Counted from the first letter of the stretch, positions 26,333 to 40,708 are shown. The stretch is DNA of 64,000 nucleotides from Microplitis mediator (GCF_029852145.1 NC_079969.1:22746459-22810458); one strand, 5' to 3'. Numbers and translations are program-made. The notes: generated by a model from the letters alone, not told the origin.

Positions 26333-26489
26333 AAAAAAATAGATTTCTCCGCGTAAAAAATTTTTACTTGTCCGAAGAGATTCTTTGCATTATGAATTAA
26401 AAACGAAAATTGTCTCGCGGCGAGAAAAAATTTTCTAGAGCCAAGAAAGTTTTTTTTTTCTGTCTACTAATTTGTATCCGAATACCACA

Positions 26490-26830
26490 TAGTTGAAGCG
26501 AATTGAAAACGATATTCAACCGTAATGTCAACGAAATATTTATGCATGTAAATTTAAGTTCGTCAGCAGTGAATTTACTGATAGCTTATCACTATCACTC
26601 GATTCGTCGACCCTACGCGATTTTCACACCAACAGTGAGACCCAAACGACGTGTATATAGTGTGTATAGTTACCCTTTGATAGGGACGACAAGAGGGAGA
26701 ATTCAATTAGCGCGCTATTATCTCTGCGTGGTTAATGAAATTATACGTTTTACCAGTCGCTATTGACCGGGCCGCAATTTAACGATGAATGTCTGTAACA
26801 GAGCGTGTTATCGTTTGCAATATACAATAG
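26490..26830. other. Balanced-composition island, unassigned
   Basis: Markedly less A+T-rich than its neighbours, with an 87-codon plus-strand frame (26503-26766) that starts at a non-ATG-supported position and matches nothing I know. TTAATGAAAT and CAATTAGCGCGC words suggest a conserved regulatory block as readily as an exon. 26831-27627 has no call. Confidence 0.2.
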
Positions 26831-27627
26831 AATGGCTACAGAAATCTTTAATTACTAGATCAACGTTAATTTTAAACTGGAAAATATGAGTATAATTTTA
26901 TACTTAAACTGAGACAATAATATTTATTTATTGTGTTTTAATTAACATAGTTATTAAAATGTAGTAAAAAGTAAATTTGATAACTACAATATGGATTCAT
27001 ACTTGTAACATAATAGTTAGACAGCATGAATTATAGTTTAATGCATATCCTATAATCTCTTGGGCAGTAGTCTAATGATGATAATGACTAGGCATTGATT
27101 CCCATGCGAGCAAGATGATAGTCGGTTAATATGTGATATTGAGTTAGTAATTGGTAAGGAGGCATGTAACGAGCGTATTCAATTATCTAAAATGCGTGTT
27201 AATCATTTCATTAATTAGAAAAAAAAGTAATCAATTTATAAAACTATATGATCAAATTTATTACTCAAAAATACCGTATTTTAGTAAAGTTTAGTTTGCT
27301 ATATAAATAAATTTTTTTATTGAGATAATTAAAATTTATTTACATCATATTACACAACATTTAATTAATCTTAATTTAATGGGAATTGTGGTAATTAATA
27401 ACGTAATCAATCATTAAGCGAATTATTTAATATCCCTATTTAAACAAGAATAGACTATATTATTATTATGCTGATTAAATTATCTATCGAAGTATGAGAT
27501 TCATTTATTTACTTGATGAATATTTCTCAATCGAATTTTATTGCAATACATGTTTATATAATCGTTACTTTGGTAATAATTTCGTAGTTAAAAAATCTCT
27601 TCATTGGTCGATATAGGTCGTGAAATT

Positions 27628-27832
27628 ATGATACTGAAGTTAGCTGACGTCTAATAATTTTTGAAATTTATTTGAAACGATAAATAATGAAAAAAAAAAT
27701 ATTTCAAAAAATTGCACACATAGTTTCTTAGATTTTCTACATGTGCAATTTTTTAGATTTTTTTTTTTTGTAATTTATTTGTTCAAAAAAAAAATCCGAA
27801 AATTTTTAATTGTCGGCTAAATTCAGGATCAT
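27628..27832. mobile_element. 205-bp CTGAAGTTAGC MITE, copy 3
   Basis: ATGATACTGAAGTTAGCTGA at the left and TAAATTCAGGATCAT at the right; 205 bp, the same length as copy 2. Confidence 0.75.
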
Positions 27833-28007
27833 CGTGAAATTTTATTTTGTAAACATAAATAGGGACAAATCTGAAAAACGGTTTTATTTTTCATATAACT
27901 TGTAAACTACTCGACTGATACTTAAAAAAAAAATGGAATTTGTATGAAATATCTAAAATTGAGGCTTCCGTTGGATGTTTGCAGGCCTGAATCTAGATTT
28001 TTATGTA

Positions 28008-28753
28008 GGGGAGGGTGGGGCAGAGCGGCCCCCCTAAGTCAATTATTATTTTTTGTGGCTTTCAACCATAAGATCACTTTACTTTTGTTCTATTTCGAAC
28101 AAATTTATGGACATTTTGCCAAAATTCTGAAAAATTTTTTTTTTTTGTGGGGCAGAGCGGCCCCCCTTCAAAAAGTGATAAAAAAATTTTTGTTTTCGTT
28201 TTTTTTTTTTTTTTAAATTGTTTTCATCATTAGGAATGTATTTTTTTTTCTTGACAACTATTTTTGGTTTTATATTACTCGAAAAAAATTTTCTAAAGCG
28301 TAAAAAATCGTTCACTCTCGATTACCTTAATTACTAATTGTTATTTAATAAAAAAAAAATCAATTCTATAATTTTACTTTATTTCAAAAATTTATCAACT
28401 TAAAAAAAAATTTAATTTTTATAAATTTTTAGTGACCAAATTTGCCTCTTACATAAAGAAACGGCCGAAAAATATGAAAAAATAATTTTTTCGGAAGTTT
28501 CGGCTGGTCTATTTTGCCCCAGGTGTTATGCGTAGGGCTAGATATGTGGAATTATAATAATTTTTTTTTAATTTGACGATAAAAATATGAAAAAATGACT
28601 TTTTCAAAATTTTGGGCTTGTCCATTTTGCCCCAAATGTCATGCGTAGGGGTAAAAATGCGCAAACATATCGGATTTATAGTAATTAGTCGAAAAAAAAA
28701 AAATTTTTTTTTTGGTCAAAATTTCAAGGGAACCGCTCTGCCCCACCCTCCCC
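28008..28753. mobile_element. GGGGAGGGTGGGGC MITE, copy 3 (reverse)
   Basis: A 746-bp copy inverted relative to the one at 4565, with TA on both sides. The same internal tip repeat is present (about 28148-28166). Close similarity among the three copies implies recent spread. Confidence 0.85.
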
Positions 28754-28803
28754 TATTTGGAAAATATATGGAATTTTTATGTATTTTCTACAGAATTTGT
28801 ATG

Positions 28804-28874
28804 CACGGAAAAAAATTTCCTGTTGCTGCAACATGAATGCGTCCTGTTGCAGCAACAGGAAATTTTTTTCCGTG
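28804..28874. mobile_element. 71-bp CACGGAAAAAA hairpin element, copy 2
   Basis: CACGGAAAAAAATTTCCTGT and its inverse pair almost fully, with TG on both sides. The interior TTGCTGCAACA words match copy 1 at 20745. From 28905 to 29010 come short tail pieces of the CTTCCCGCT/GAGCTC family. Confidence 0.8.
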
Positions 28875-30989
28875 TGGAATATCTAAAACTGGTTTCCATG
28901 GGATGTTTGAGGAAGCTCAAAAACGGCAGGAAGTTTTGGGGTTGTCCTGCAGGGTCAACCGTGTTTTAATTTTTTTTGAAAATTTTCAATTTTTATGGCG
29001 GGAAGTTTAAAAATGGCGACAAAAAATGTACGAATTTTTTTTAAGCTGTTGACTAAATTTGAAACAGAGGGCTGGGTCGTCAAAAAATTATCATGCTGCG
29101 GTATAATTATTATTGTGAGCTTCTAAAAATTTTTCATTCTCTACTCTAATCTCTAATTTAGACAAAAATTCCGTTAAAATTAATTAATAAGTTTTGAGTG
29201 TGCAATATTTTTTGTAGTGCAGCATAATAATTTTTTGGCAACTCAACTTAATATTTCATGAATATTAAACCTTTTATCTAAATGATGATGATATTTAAAA
29301 AAGTTTTAAGCTTAATAAATCAGTACAATAGAAATGCGTAGACAATATAAAGACAGACAGTACAGTAGATTACAAACAGAAGTGAAATAGAGTAATGGAC
29401 CAGGCGTAAAATGTCATTGGGTCAGCACGATTCTCTCAACAAGCGGTCAGTCGCGCCGATGTTTCTACTAACGAACGTATACATACAAACGGGATCGGGG
29501 TTTTGCGGGTTTCCATTTTCACGCCACGTATCCAAGAGTCAATAGTTATAAATCTATAAGATGCTTCGTTTCCGATGAAGGTATTTTTCTTCACGTATTA
29601 AGCAAAAAGTCGTTCGATATGTTGAAAATCATTTTTAAAATTATTAATCTTTAGTAGGAAAAAAGAATATAAAATGAAATTTAAATTCAAATCAAAGCAA
29701 ATAAAAATAATGTATTGATTGTTTTAATAATCAAAGGCAATACCATAATTTTAAAGTTCAATTTCTTTTAGCACAATTTTAAATTTTCATAGTAAATCCT
29801 AAATCTAGATGGATTTTAAATCTCGCTGAAGAAATTAAATTTTTATTGAATATTTTGCGACGTACAGTAAAAAAAAAAAAATTAAAAACAATATAAGTTA
29901 TCTACGGAAAAAAAAATTTTGAGGAGTCGCTCCAATGTGCGCTCCCAAAACAACAGATTTTGAAAAAAAATTGATGAACACAAAATTACTAGAATATTGA
30001 ACTTTTTTTTACTCATTTATTAATCGGTGGTTTTTTGAATAATTTAAATGACAATTTTTTATTTTTCAAATTTAAGAAATTTTGTTAAAAAACATATTTT
30101 ACGGATTCTCGGTGACTGGTAGGTGATGTAACTTTTTGATAATTCATCTGAAATAAAATTTAAAAAAATCTTTGATTATATGAGCGTGTATATAGCTTTG
30201 CCTATAAGGGGTTATCAGATATTTTCGGCTGAGTTTTTTTCGGAACTAAAATCTCTAAATACAAACTACAGACTGCACATTGATGCACTACTGTCTAATT
30301 TAGCGAAGTGTGCTTAAATTGTTTGACAATATTCGTTTGTTTAAGAAAAAAGCTCGGCCAAAGTTTCCATTTACTGCACAAGTGCAACAAAGATAGAACC
30401 GTTCGTGGACTTGAGTGTAATAGAGAGAGAAGTATGAACCCCTGCTAAGCATAGTAATTCTGAAAATATTCGCAGTATCCAAAACGCTATAAAGTCTTAA
30501 AATATCTATACCCTCTTGAGTAGTATTATAAAAAATTCTCTATATATATTGGTGAAAAATTGTCTAAATTTCTTAGTATATTTTCCCAGTTTCAACTTTT
30601 TAAATCGCTCCCTATTTCCTAAATCCTGCATATTTAACAATCTGATAAGTAAATCAGGAGAAAAAAAAATTCTTGCAATACTGAACCCTAAACATTTCAT
30701 AATCTGAACAATTCAATAGTTTCAAAATATTTTCACAAGATGATAATTATTCAAACTGAGGATCGATTCACCATATTTACCTTTCTATGGTCTTTATTTA
30801 AATGATAAGATATGAAATGATAAATACCTTAGCTTAGGCGATCCAACAAAGTTTCCGGAGAGCAGCTGGCAAAGACATTCCCAAAGAGAACTAAGGCATT
30901 GAAATATCGTAGTGGTGACTAGAATCGCGTAATATAGAAAGACGAATAAGATAGGAGGGCGTTGCATTGAACGATAAAACTCATCAGGC

Positions 30990-31560
30990 ATGTAGATACC
31001 AATAAAGCGAATTCTGAAGCGGTCTGAGCATCTCGAGGGAGCTCTGAGCGTCCGATTTCGAACAATTCGCGGTATTTCACTTCTCCCAAGGCCATTGGTT
31101 GCAAACACACCATGCAGGAAGCAGCGACTAGTGCACATCTGAGCCAAAAGGGTTAGAAGCACTACTAGCATAGCGTCACTATACCACTACTAATATAAAC
31201 CCTACGCTTCATAGCTTTCACTGCGTCGAAGAGGGTAATAACATACCCAGCCACTTCCCCCTTGCACAATATACGTAAATACTCTCTCACTCTCTCTCGC
31301 CCTCTTCCGCGAATAATAGTGCTTAGCGACTATCCATGATTAACGCAGCAATAACAATTATTTATAGGCCTAAAACAATGTTTCGCCGTTGTCCACCCGA
31401 GAGAGCACGATCTACCCTCCGTCGTAGAATGCCCGAGACACAGCAAATCCCATTCTACGAGTCGTGCGTCGTGACGCCGGACAAACCAGAATCTAGCTGA
31501 ATCAGCAGTTAGCGTGCAAATTTCCACCTTTTACTCACCCCTATATCACCCGACTATCTA
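30990..31560 (-). other. Coding-like island on minus strand, unrecognised
   Basis: Composition is balanced against an A+T-rich background. From 31171 a minus-strand ATG opens a 125-codon frame to 30794 whose start is hydrophobic (MLVVLLTLLAQMC) and signal-peptide-like. A second overlapping frame starts at 31113. Neither resembles a family I know and no donor is clear. 31260-31300 holds a CT-rich run. It could be a 5' exon or a promoter. 29011-30989 holds only a small balanced block (29400-29580). Confidence 0.2.
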
Positions 31561-31833
31561 GCTCACAACTTTAACATTCATTCTACCACGAGATTCTGCG
31601 TAAAAATAAAAAAATTTTTCTGGTGACTGCCTTGGCTGGGACACTTTTTTAATTAATTGGACTGTCAACACTCGGTAGGTTTTGTCGCTCATACGATTAA
31701 TAAAAAAAATGATGTACTATTCTCAACATCCGTTTAAAATTACTGTTAGGGTTATAGATTTACGGGGTGTTTATTTTGTTAAATTGACAGGAGGATACCA
31801 ATTTTTATTCTATTCAAGATACGAAAAATTTCA

Positions 31834-32177
31834 GGTGACCGACCTAATGAACTTTGAAAATTGACCTTTACCAATTTGAACTTGACAATTTGAACTTTCG
31901 CAATTTGAACTTTGGTAAGTTTAAACTTTGGTAAATTTGAACTTTGGCAACTTGAACTTTGGTAAATTTGAACTTTTATGAATGAAACACAAAACCCTTG
32001 AAAACAAGGCATCGTACTATTTCAAGCGTATAGGTTTATATATTTTATATTTCCACGCACACAAAACCTGAGAAAAACGGTAAGTTCAAATTTACAAAAG
32101 TTCAAATTGCCAAAGTTCAAATTTCCTAGTTCAAAGTGTGAAAGTTCAAATTCTCAAAGTTCATTAGGTATGGAACC
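31834..32177. mobile_element. GGTGACCGACCTAATGAAC element, iterated TTTGAACTTTGG, copy 1
   Basis: Ends GGTGACCGACCTAATGAACT and, in reverse, GGTTCCATACCTAATGAACT. The interior is a run of TTGAACTTTGGTAA-like words on the left and their inverse on the right, so the whole folds back. Copy 2 is at 57535-57735. Confidence 0.75.
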
Positions 32178-32196
32178 AAATTTAAATTATTTTTTT

Positions 32197-32345
32197 CAAC
32201 TTTCCACTAAGAAGGTGAAAAGTTATCAAAAATTATTTTCTCTGATTTTTTAAAATCGAGTTTTATTGAATGTCGACATTGTGAGGTCCCAGAAATCTAT
32301 TCTAATTATTTTAATGATGATGTCCGAGTGCGTGGGCGTGTAAAT
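32197..32345. repeat. Diverged CTTCCCGCT/GAGCTC family copy
   Basis: CAACTTTCCACTAAGAAGG, then AATCGAGTTTTATTGAATGT and TGAGGTCCCAGAAATCTATT, follow the order seen at 13200-13340 with heavy decay. 32346-33485 has no call. Confidence 0.45.
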
Positions 32346-33485
32346 GTTTTATAATTACTGAGTGACTGAGACCTGAAAAATGTGGAAAAGTTATGGAATT
32401 TTTTTTTTCTAGACTTTATCAGCCACTTCGATTGTACTTGCAAATTTTATTTAAAGTAACTGTATTTTTAAGATCTTTTTTTTTATTTCTATGGGTGATG
32501 ATTGTAAAGTCTATAATCATAATAACCGTTTTTCTGCTAAAGGTCAAAAAAGAAGAATTCCAAAAATTTAATCCATATCTATGAGGGCTCTGAATAAAAT
32601 AAATTGCCTTTCCTTACGTATTTATTTATAGTATGTATATATAGACAAAAACATAAAAATATTGTTTTCGAAAAATGAAAATACATATGTATATATGTAT
32701 ATATAAAGAGAGAATCAGAGAGAGAGATCGAATATCTAACATTTATATTTTAAATTTATCGAATATCAAAACTTGATGAACATTCAATTCGAAAATGAGG
32801 TAGCGATGAATATTCAGATAAACAGATGATAGATTTTATCACTCTTTCTAAGTTACCCCATTTACCGGAAATTTCTTTTACTTCAGAGAAAAACTTGTAA
32901 TACTTTTTTCAAGTATAAATATAGAGTTAGATGTCCATTTCACTTCAGTAAATAAAAGTATTTTGTTCTCACTGGTCATTTTATTCAGCTCTTTTAATGT
33001 CCATGTGCATAAATTCGTTGGTATTTTGAACAGACATGTTGTTTAATTTGTTTTGACGACAAATAGTCACTGGTAAGTGGGAAAATCGATAAAGCCAATA
33101 AGCCTCTCTTGGCAATAACGCGCTAATATCCTGAAGACCATTGCTTAGAAGCGATCACCCGCCTCTTCGTAAACACATTGTTGCCGAGATTGGATTCAGA
33201 GAAAGACAGATTAATCCAACTAGACTAACACCATTCTCTTACTGGTCCAAATGTCTTGGTAATTGTTTTCCGGTGATTCGCTGATTTCAGAAAACTGTTA
33301 CGGAGGACACAATTATGAATGTGTGTATATGGGTCATTCTAATACGTCAATTCACCCAGTTATTGGATTCAATACTCCTCGATTTGAGTCAAATTTTTTC
33401 AAAAGTCTTCTATCATCATGAAATCTTGCTAAATTTTAGAAAAAAAAAAAACATTTCATGAAGTTATGCAAGATTTAAAATTTCG

Positions 33486-33652
33486 TACTCTCTTAAATTT
33501 GAAATAGTGAAAATAGTGACTATTCACTGTTTACTAGTGAAAAATATGTCACTAATTCAAATAGTGGTATACTTTTCACTGGCAATAAGTGACTATTCAC
33601 TGCTAAATAGTGATTGTAACGTGATTATCACTAATTCGTTTTCAGAGAGTAG
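33486..33652. mobile_element. TACTCTCT TIR element filled with AGTGACTATTCACT
   Basis: Ends TACTCTCTTAAA and, in reverse, TACTCTCTGAAAA. Between them AGTGACTATTCACT-type words occur about six times. 167 bp. 33653-35580 has no supported feature. Confidence 0.6.
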
Positions 33653-35580
33653 TTTTTTAAATTCATCAAACTTATTTTCTAAATTTCTCACATATATTAG
33701 AGATATATAAATCAAAATTATACAAGGCGCTAAAGGGGCTGTAAATTTTTTTGTTTTTTTCAAATTGTTCATTTAAGTGACACGAATTTCACAGAACAAT
33801 TTTGGAAACTAAAAATTACTTTCAACGAATTATTAAATTTCAATTGTCGAGTTCTACAAATTTTGCATCTGTCTCATTTAATATTGATGTAGAAGAAGTT
33901 TGATTTATTTATTCATTTTTTGATAAACTTCCCTTCTATTTTGGCTACCAAATCATATTTTTCGATTTAGAAATAAACGTTAATTCAGATATGTTGACTT
34001 AGATTTTACTTGTTTTTTGACTCCAATTACAGAAGGACAATACAGAGAAAAGCTTTGTAGATTATTAGCAAAACCCATTATTTGTAGAGTTATTATCTTT
34101 TCGATTACTTCAATTTTTAGTTAACACTCTCGTTAAGGCTGTGATTTCTCATTGTACATAAACTAACATTTGTTCAATATCCTTATTCAGTCTTTCGTTT
34201 AAGCATCTACGAAAAACCAATATCCGTTCACAACCGGAAAGACTATTCGATTGGATATACAAAACGCAATACTCTTAATCGAATACCACTAATTTATATA
34301 TGGCCAAAGGTATATAATTTACTTTTTCTCAATTAGATTTTTTATGAAACCAAAGTTTTTCGATAACAATACAATTCTTTATTAGCAGCTAAAAATGCAT
34401 AGTGCTCTCAAATATTGATTATACATATTTTTTATTTTTGTTTTCTCCATTTATTTTTTTCATCGAATGCCCTAATTTATGATAGGTCGCGAACTGTGCA
34501 GTTCCATCATAAAAGTTTAAAAATTATTTTCTATCAGTATGCAGAATCCGCAAAAGCAAACATTACGAATTCAGAACGCGGCAATTCCCCAGCCTCATCA
34601 GCCTTAACCTCAACGAAGTTACATACTTGCCTACCCCCTGTCAATAATGTCGCCTATAGGCAAGTACTATTGTTGCAATGGCTTTCAGAAACACGCGAAT
34701 AACTTTATCTACGTATTCTTCTGGCTGTCAATTGGCCAGAAGGCTATAGTATATCCTATATAGATATTTATATTCATATAATACAATATATGAAAATCCT
34801 CCAAAGTCTCTTCGTTCAGATACTGCAAACTTTAGATTTGATATTAGGTAGAAATCTCTTGTCAATATAATGTTCAGTTAAATAAAACAATACGACTTTA
34901 TATCCAAATGTCTAGCTGTAAAATGAAATGGACTATACCTTATAAAAATCTTATAAGAATATATAATAGCAGCTACCGATTGGCAATTTAGATTAATTGA
35001 GAAGTTACTTATGTTTAAATTAGGAAATCACTAGTTCTGGTTACGCGTATGACTTTCAAGTCATCTATGACTTATGGAATTTAAATGTCAACCTATTTTT
35101 GTTTTTTTTTTCGACACAGGAGATCGGAATCCACGCCCCTACCAAATTTCTAATCGATCCATCGGTATTCGAATTTCAAACCCGTATATAAGCCACTAGA
35201 TCGGAGGTTTTTTCAATTTTTAAAATAATTTTTTGGTTTTTTGACCCCTGATTAGACAACAAAACATTTGAAAAAATTACAATAAATAGTGTATATCAAC
35301 ATTAAAATACTATAGTTATTTTAAATGTTCTTTTTTTCTAACCAGGAGTTTCCTATAAAGTTAAATAATTTTCAAAAATAAGTTCTTTTTGTAGCGGATT
35401 TATATGAAGCGGAATTTAATTGAGATATACCTAAAGTATAGATGAAATTTTGTGAGATTGTGGTTTCTTGTACGCTATTCGTGTTCCATGAGATTTTTTT
35501 TTACATTTGAAATGATGGGGTAAAATTTTCAAAATTATGTATAAAGAGAATTTAGCTCGCCGGAGACAAAAAATGAGATT

Positions 35581-35700
35581 ACTCTAAAACCAAGTGTGTA
35601 GTCAAAATTAACGCATTTCTCAAATAACATTGAAACGCCATAAGCTATCTATACAATGCTACATTATGACTTATAAGCCTGTAGCAGCTTATAGATTAGT
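35581..35700. repeat. Partial inverted copy of the CACTCTAAAACC element
   Basis: ACTCTAAAACCAAGTGTG, then CAAATAACATTGAAACGCCA, match the right part of 19974-20485 in inverse orientation. The other end is not clear. 35840-36180 is balanced in composition but unrecognised. Confidence 0.5.
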
Positions 35701-36217
35701 TAACGTCCTGATGGAATCTAGTTATCGTAATGTTTACTCGGTTATTCAAGATCTTGCATACACTTTAGTGTGCATCGGATGCCTCTAGATCTGAGAATAG
35801 ACACTGAGTCTTATTATGATTTAATTATAAAGGAAACTTTTTCTTAAAACAGAATATGAAACATGTTCAGGCAAGCCGGTGTCTTGGGAGATTACTGAGG
35901 ATGCCCTGCAAAAGTCTTAAAAGGAAACCACATGAGAATGTGATGATAAGAGATAGACTCAGCTAACCATGATCTATGAGAGGTTAGTATATGAGTGACC
36001 TTTGTTAGGTGAGTAACACCCTTGAGAATACTCAGCATAGCTACTAACAAAGTAGTCTCAGTTTGCTCCCTTCTCGTAATAAAGAAAAATTCTCTGTTCC
36101 ACCCTTAGGGGGTAACTTTAACTCGCTGTTGGGACGTAAAAGATCGATCGCTGGGTTACGAATTGTGAATTACCGTCTCAAATGTAAGGGTAGACTATTA
36201 TAATAAGATTGAGTATA

Positions 36218-39200
36218 CACTGTTAAAAATTTCCATTGTAATTTTACAAGAAATGTATTGGAAGCTAATAGGCAAAACATTTATTTAAAATTACAATTCG
36301 GTATAGTAATTTTACAAAACTTTTATTTTTCTATCTGTTTTGTAATATTCAAAGTAATTATAGTAATATTACAAAACATATATGGCTCTACGAGGTTATT
36401 AATTTCACAAAACGGATTTGTAATTTTACAAATATTTTCAGATCGGTTTAGTTTGTAAAATTACAATATTTTGCTTGAATTTTACAAATATTTTCAGATC
36501 GGTTTAGTTTGTAAAATTACAATATTTTGCTTGAATTTTACGAAACAAATAATATTTTTTTTGTCAAGTAATTTTTTAATCTAGTATTGCAATTTTACAA
36601 AACTTATTAGGTTTAATTAGTTTAGTGATTTTGTAAAACGGTTTTGTGATTTTACAAATATTTTCAGATCGGTTTAGTTTGTAAAATTATATTTTTCTTG
36701 AATTTCACGAAACGTATATTTTTTGAAGGGTATCTTGCTAGTAAAGTATTCTTATTTTGTAAAACCGTTTTGTGTAATTATTATTTAAAATAAATACAAA
36801 GAAAAAAGTTTCATTTAATTACTATACCTGATTTGAGTTTGGCTAAATATTCTGTCTATTAACTTCCAATACATTTTTTTTGTAAAATCATCATCTCAAT
36901 TTCTAATAGTATACAGAAAACATTTTAAAAATTTAACAAATGTTCAAGCTATTATATTTTTTATTGCGTATTGTACACGATAAATCAACGAGTGCATACT
37001 GAATGCTGTATATCTAATTTAATTTCTCTAATGGAAGAAAAAGTAGAATTTTTTTTATGTTGATAATTTATTGATTAGTTAAAATTGGCGTCCAAAAATT
37101 TCAAGCTAGTACAATTGAATAACTGTAAAAAATATAGACAAATTAGTAATGGTCAAAATTCAAAGAAATAAAAAGTTCGATGGTTTGTTCTATGGTTATG
37201 GAGGTATTTATTATTTATAGATATATAAACTTTTATAGAATATAACATTTATGGTCAGAAAGATGCTTCATAAAAATGCCAAGACACCCACAAAATTGTT
37301 CAAATACTTTGAAGTATTTTAAATCTGCATTTAGTTCAATTAAGATTAAATTAGTGGTCCTGGTACTCTGGTTTTCAAATATTTTCCGAAATTCTTGAAT
37401 AAAAAAAAAGAAAATTATTTTATTAGAAAATTATTTTTTGATGAAATAAAAAAAAAAATTTTTAACTTTTACCTGATTATAAAAATTTTCTAGCAGGTGA
37501 GCTCATATAAAAAAATTGTATAATACTTTATGTATTATTATGATTTGGTTTTATAACGTATTATAAAACTTTATACTGCCTGAAAAAAAAATACAAATTA
37601 ATTTTTATAAACATTTTGAAAAATTCTCAGCTTTAATTAAAAAAAAATAGTTTATTTTAATTTTGTTAAGAATTATGAATTTATGAAATTCTATAGAATT
37701 TTATACTTAAATTGATTTTTTTTTAATTTTCACTTCAGAATTTTTTTTATTTTATTTTTTATTTTAACAATATCAATTTCATAAAAAATTACTTTTTCAT
37801 AAAAATTATAAAAAAAAAAGTTTCAGCTTTAATTTACAAATAAGAAATCTTATTTATCTTGATAACTTGAAAGTTACGAATTTTCAACTGCCTTTTTAAT
37901 TTTTAACATCAAAAATAATATTTTAATACAAAATTATGATAAAAATTTTGAAAAAAATTCTAGAAATAAATTGTGATAATAAGAATGTCATTCAATTCTA
38001 CATCAAAAAAATTAATGAAAATTAATTTAGAAGATATTTGATAATTTGAAAAAATTTTTTGTCAAGTCAATTATGGCAAAAAAAATTATAAAAAAAAATT
38101 GATGTGTGGAAATTTTAAAAAATTAAAGATGCAATTTTTTAAAAATAATTTTCTAGTAAAGATTTATTTGTTGAAAAAAACTAAAAAATAATCAAGTGAC
38201 TGCAAGCTTTAATGTCATAAAAAATTATAACAACTATGAATGCAATTAAAAAAAAGAATGATTTTTTCATGACAATTTATTAAATAAAAAAAATTCTGAA
38301 AATTGATAGCTATCAACTAATTTTAGTTTCATTCATTTTACTACAAAATTTCAATTGTTTAAAATTTCAATTTAACATACAGGCTTATTTTCAAGAAATT
38401 ACAATAAATTTAAAAAAAAATTATTTTTAAAATGATACATAGCAAAAGAAGCAAATAATAGTAGTAATTATTACCTTATCATTAAGTATACCTCCTCTCC
38501 TGATTTTTCACCGTTGGTCACTTTTTATTTATTTAGGTTATATTGTGTATATACAAGTACATACAGACACTACACTTCCTATTTACAGTTTGTATTTTTA
38601 ATTAACATACGCATTAATAATTATTTCAACTTAATAAATTTTTGATTAATTATTTTTTAATAATAATACGTTATACGATAAATGACGACCACATTCAGTG
38701 GTTCAGTAGCTAGATGTTTAATGTAGAACGGATACTCGCTAAATAACAACACAAAGGGTAAATGTGGCGGGCTACTGAGTAACTCCACCGACACCCAAAA
38801 CAAAGACAAGTTCAAGCTTGTGACACGGAAAATATGTATCCCATGCCTGATATATATATAGGTATACCAATGGTATGCTTAGTGTGAGACTAAGAATACT
38901 GAGCCAACATAAAATACATATATATGTATATACATATAAATGCGTATACATGTATATATACTTATGTGTGTGCACATCGATTATATTAAAAATTTTTAGC
39001 CATTTTATCTATAAACAAATATTAATAAAGAATTTTAGTGATAAATAAAAATAAACTTTTCTTTAAAAAAGTGGATTTTTTGTATTCATTACAACTAAGT
39101 AAAAATATTATCTAATTGACTTTTAGATTTTTAATTTTTATAACTAACACTTTTATTAAAAATTAGATTAAGAAATAATAAATAATTTTTTTTTTTAATA

Positions 39201-40708
39201 GTTTGAATTATTATGAATTTTCATCAGAAAAATTTTTTTTTAATATTAATATTTTTCAAAAAAAAAAAAAATAAAAAAAAATAGTTCTAATGATATTGAT
39301 AGTTCCTGCAAACATTAAAAATTGATGTTATAAACAAATGAGCATTAAAGAATAACTTTGTTATCGTAATAGTGAAAACTTTTATGAATAATTATTTCGG
39401 GAAATTTTTTAATAATGTAATTTCAGATGAAATAAAGTTTTTTAACATTTAATTTTATTACTTTCTTCTCGATTATCATTAAAACATACATATAAGTTGA
39501 AAAAAATTCATTTTTTCGAAATTAACTTTTTTTTAAGCTATAAAATTGAAAATTTTATTTATTTGAATAAAAATTGTAAAAAATTTTTTTTTAATACGCT
39601 GATTTTTTTTTTACATGTAAAAAGATTAAATATCTTTAATAAAAAAAAAAAAAAATTTTAAAAAATGTTAATAATTGACTGAAATAGGTCATTTGTTAAT
39701 AAGCGTTCGTGTGCCAGCGATTAATTTTTAATTAATAAATTAATATCTTGGTAAATATTTGACATAGAGACATGAACTTTGGCTCATTTTATTCGCTGTT
39801 CTATTCTTTAAAAATTAAATGCTACGTGTCTTGATAAATTGTCAATAGTTTTTAAGATATTTTAATTCAAAGTATTCCATAAAATGACTAATTTTTAAAA
39901 CAATGGAGAGCGGCCAAATTTTTTAAGTCAACTTTTTTATTTACGTTTTTCCGAGTATTTAAAACAAAATTTTAAATCGGTCCACGGGACCGAAGACACG
40001 CCAGCAAAACTTAAGTATTCCTTCTGTGGACTGGACTATATATGTACCACTTGGCGGCGGAAGCTAACTCAAAAAAGAGTGAGACAAATCGAGTTCCGCA
40101 AAATAGATGATGAAAAAGAATGTAATACATATACATATTTATTTAAAAAGGTTTTAAAAATTCGTTGTTTCATAAATTATAATACTTTCTTGTGATTTAA
40201 CATAAAACTATAGTGAATCAAATTCGAGATCATGTTTGTAAAACTGAAAAGTATTGTTTTTAAAATTAGAAAACGGTGTAGTAGACTTACATTCCGTGTA
40301 ATATAATTAAAATTGTCTGGTAACATTACAATGCATTGTGTAATTTGACAATGAAAATTGTAAAAATAAAAAAAAGCTTTATAATTTTTTTATGAGGTTA
40401 TTGTAATATAAATTACAATATTTTTTTGTGATTTTACATACCATTATGTCGAATCAAATTACAAACAATGTTTGTAAAATTAAAAAGCTATTTCTTGAAA
40501 ATTGACAAACGGTCTTGTAATTTTACAATGCGTTTTAGGTTTATACATGAACATTGTAAAATTACAATACATCTTAGTAGATTTCCTGACAAGTGTTGGA
40601 AAATTACATGAATTGTATTTTATTTTGCATTGCTAGACACTGATTTGTAATTTTACTCATCACTTGTTTTATAATTTTATTGTAATTTTACAAAAATTTT
40701 TAACAGTG
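36218..40708. mobile_element. Possible 4.5 kb TIR element with TTTGTAATTTTACAAA-filled ends
   Basis: Left end CACTGTTAAAAATTT after TA (36216); right end is the inverse before TA (40709). Both subterminal zones (36233-36780 and 40290-40690) are made of the same word, TTTGTAATTTTACAAA or halves of it. The central 3.3 kb is extremely A+T-rich with no ORF. A further inverted pair (36249-36270 and about 36855-36880, AATGTATTGGAAGYTAATAG) suggests nesting, so two separate elements remain possible. Confidence 0.45.
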
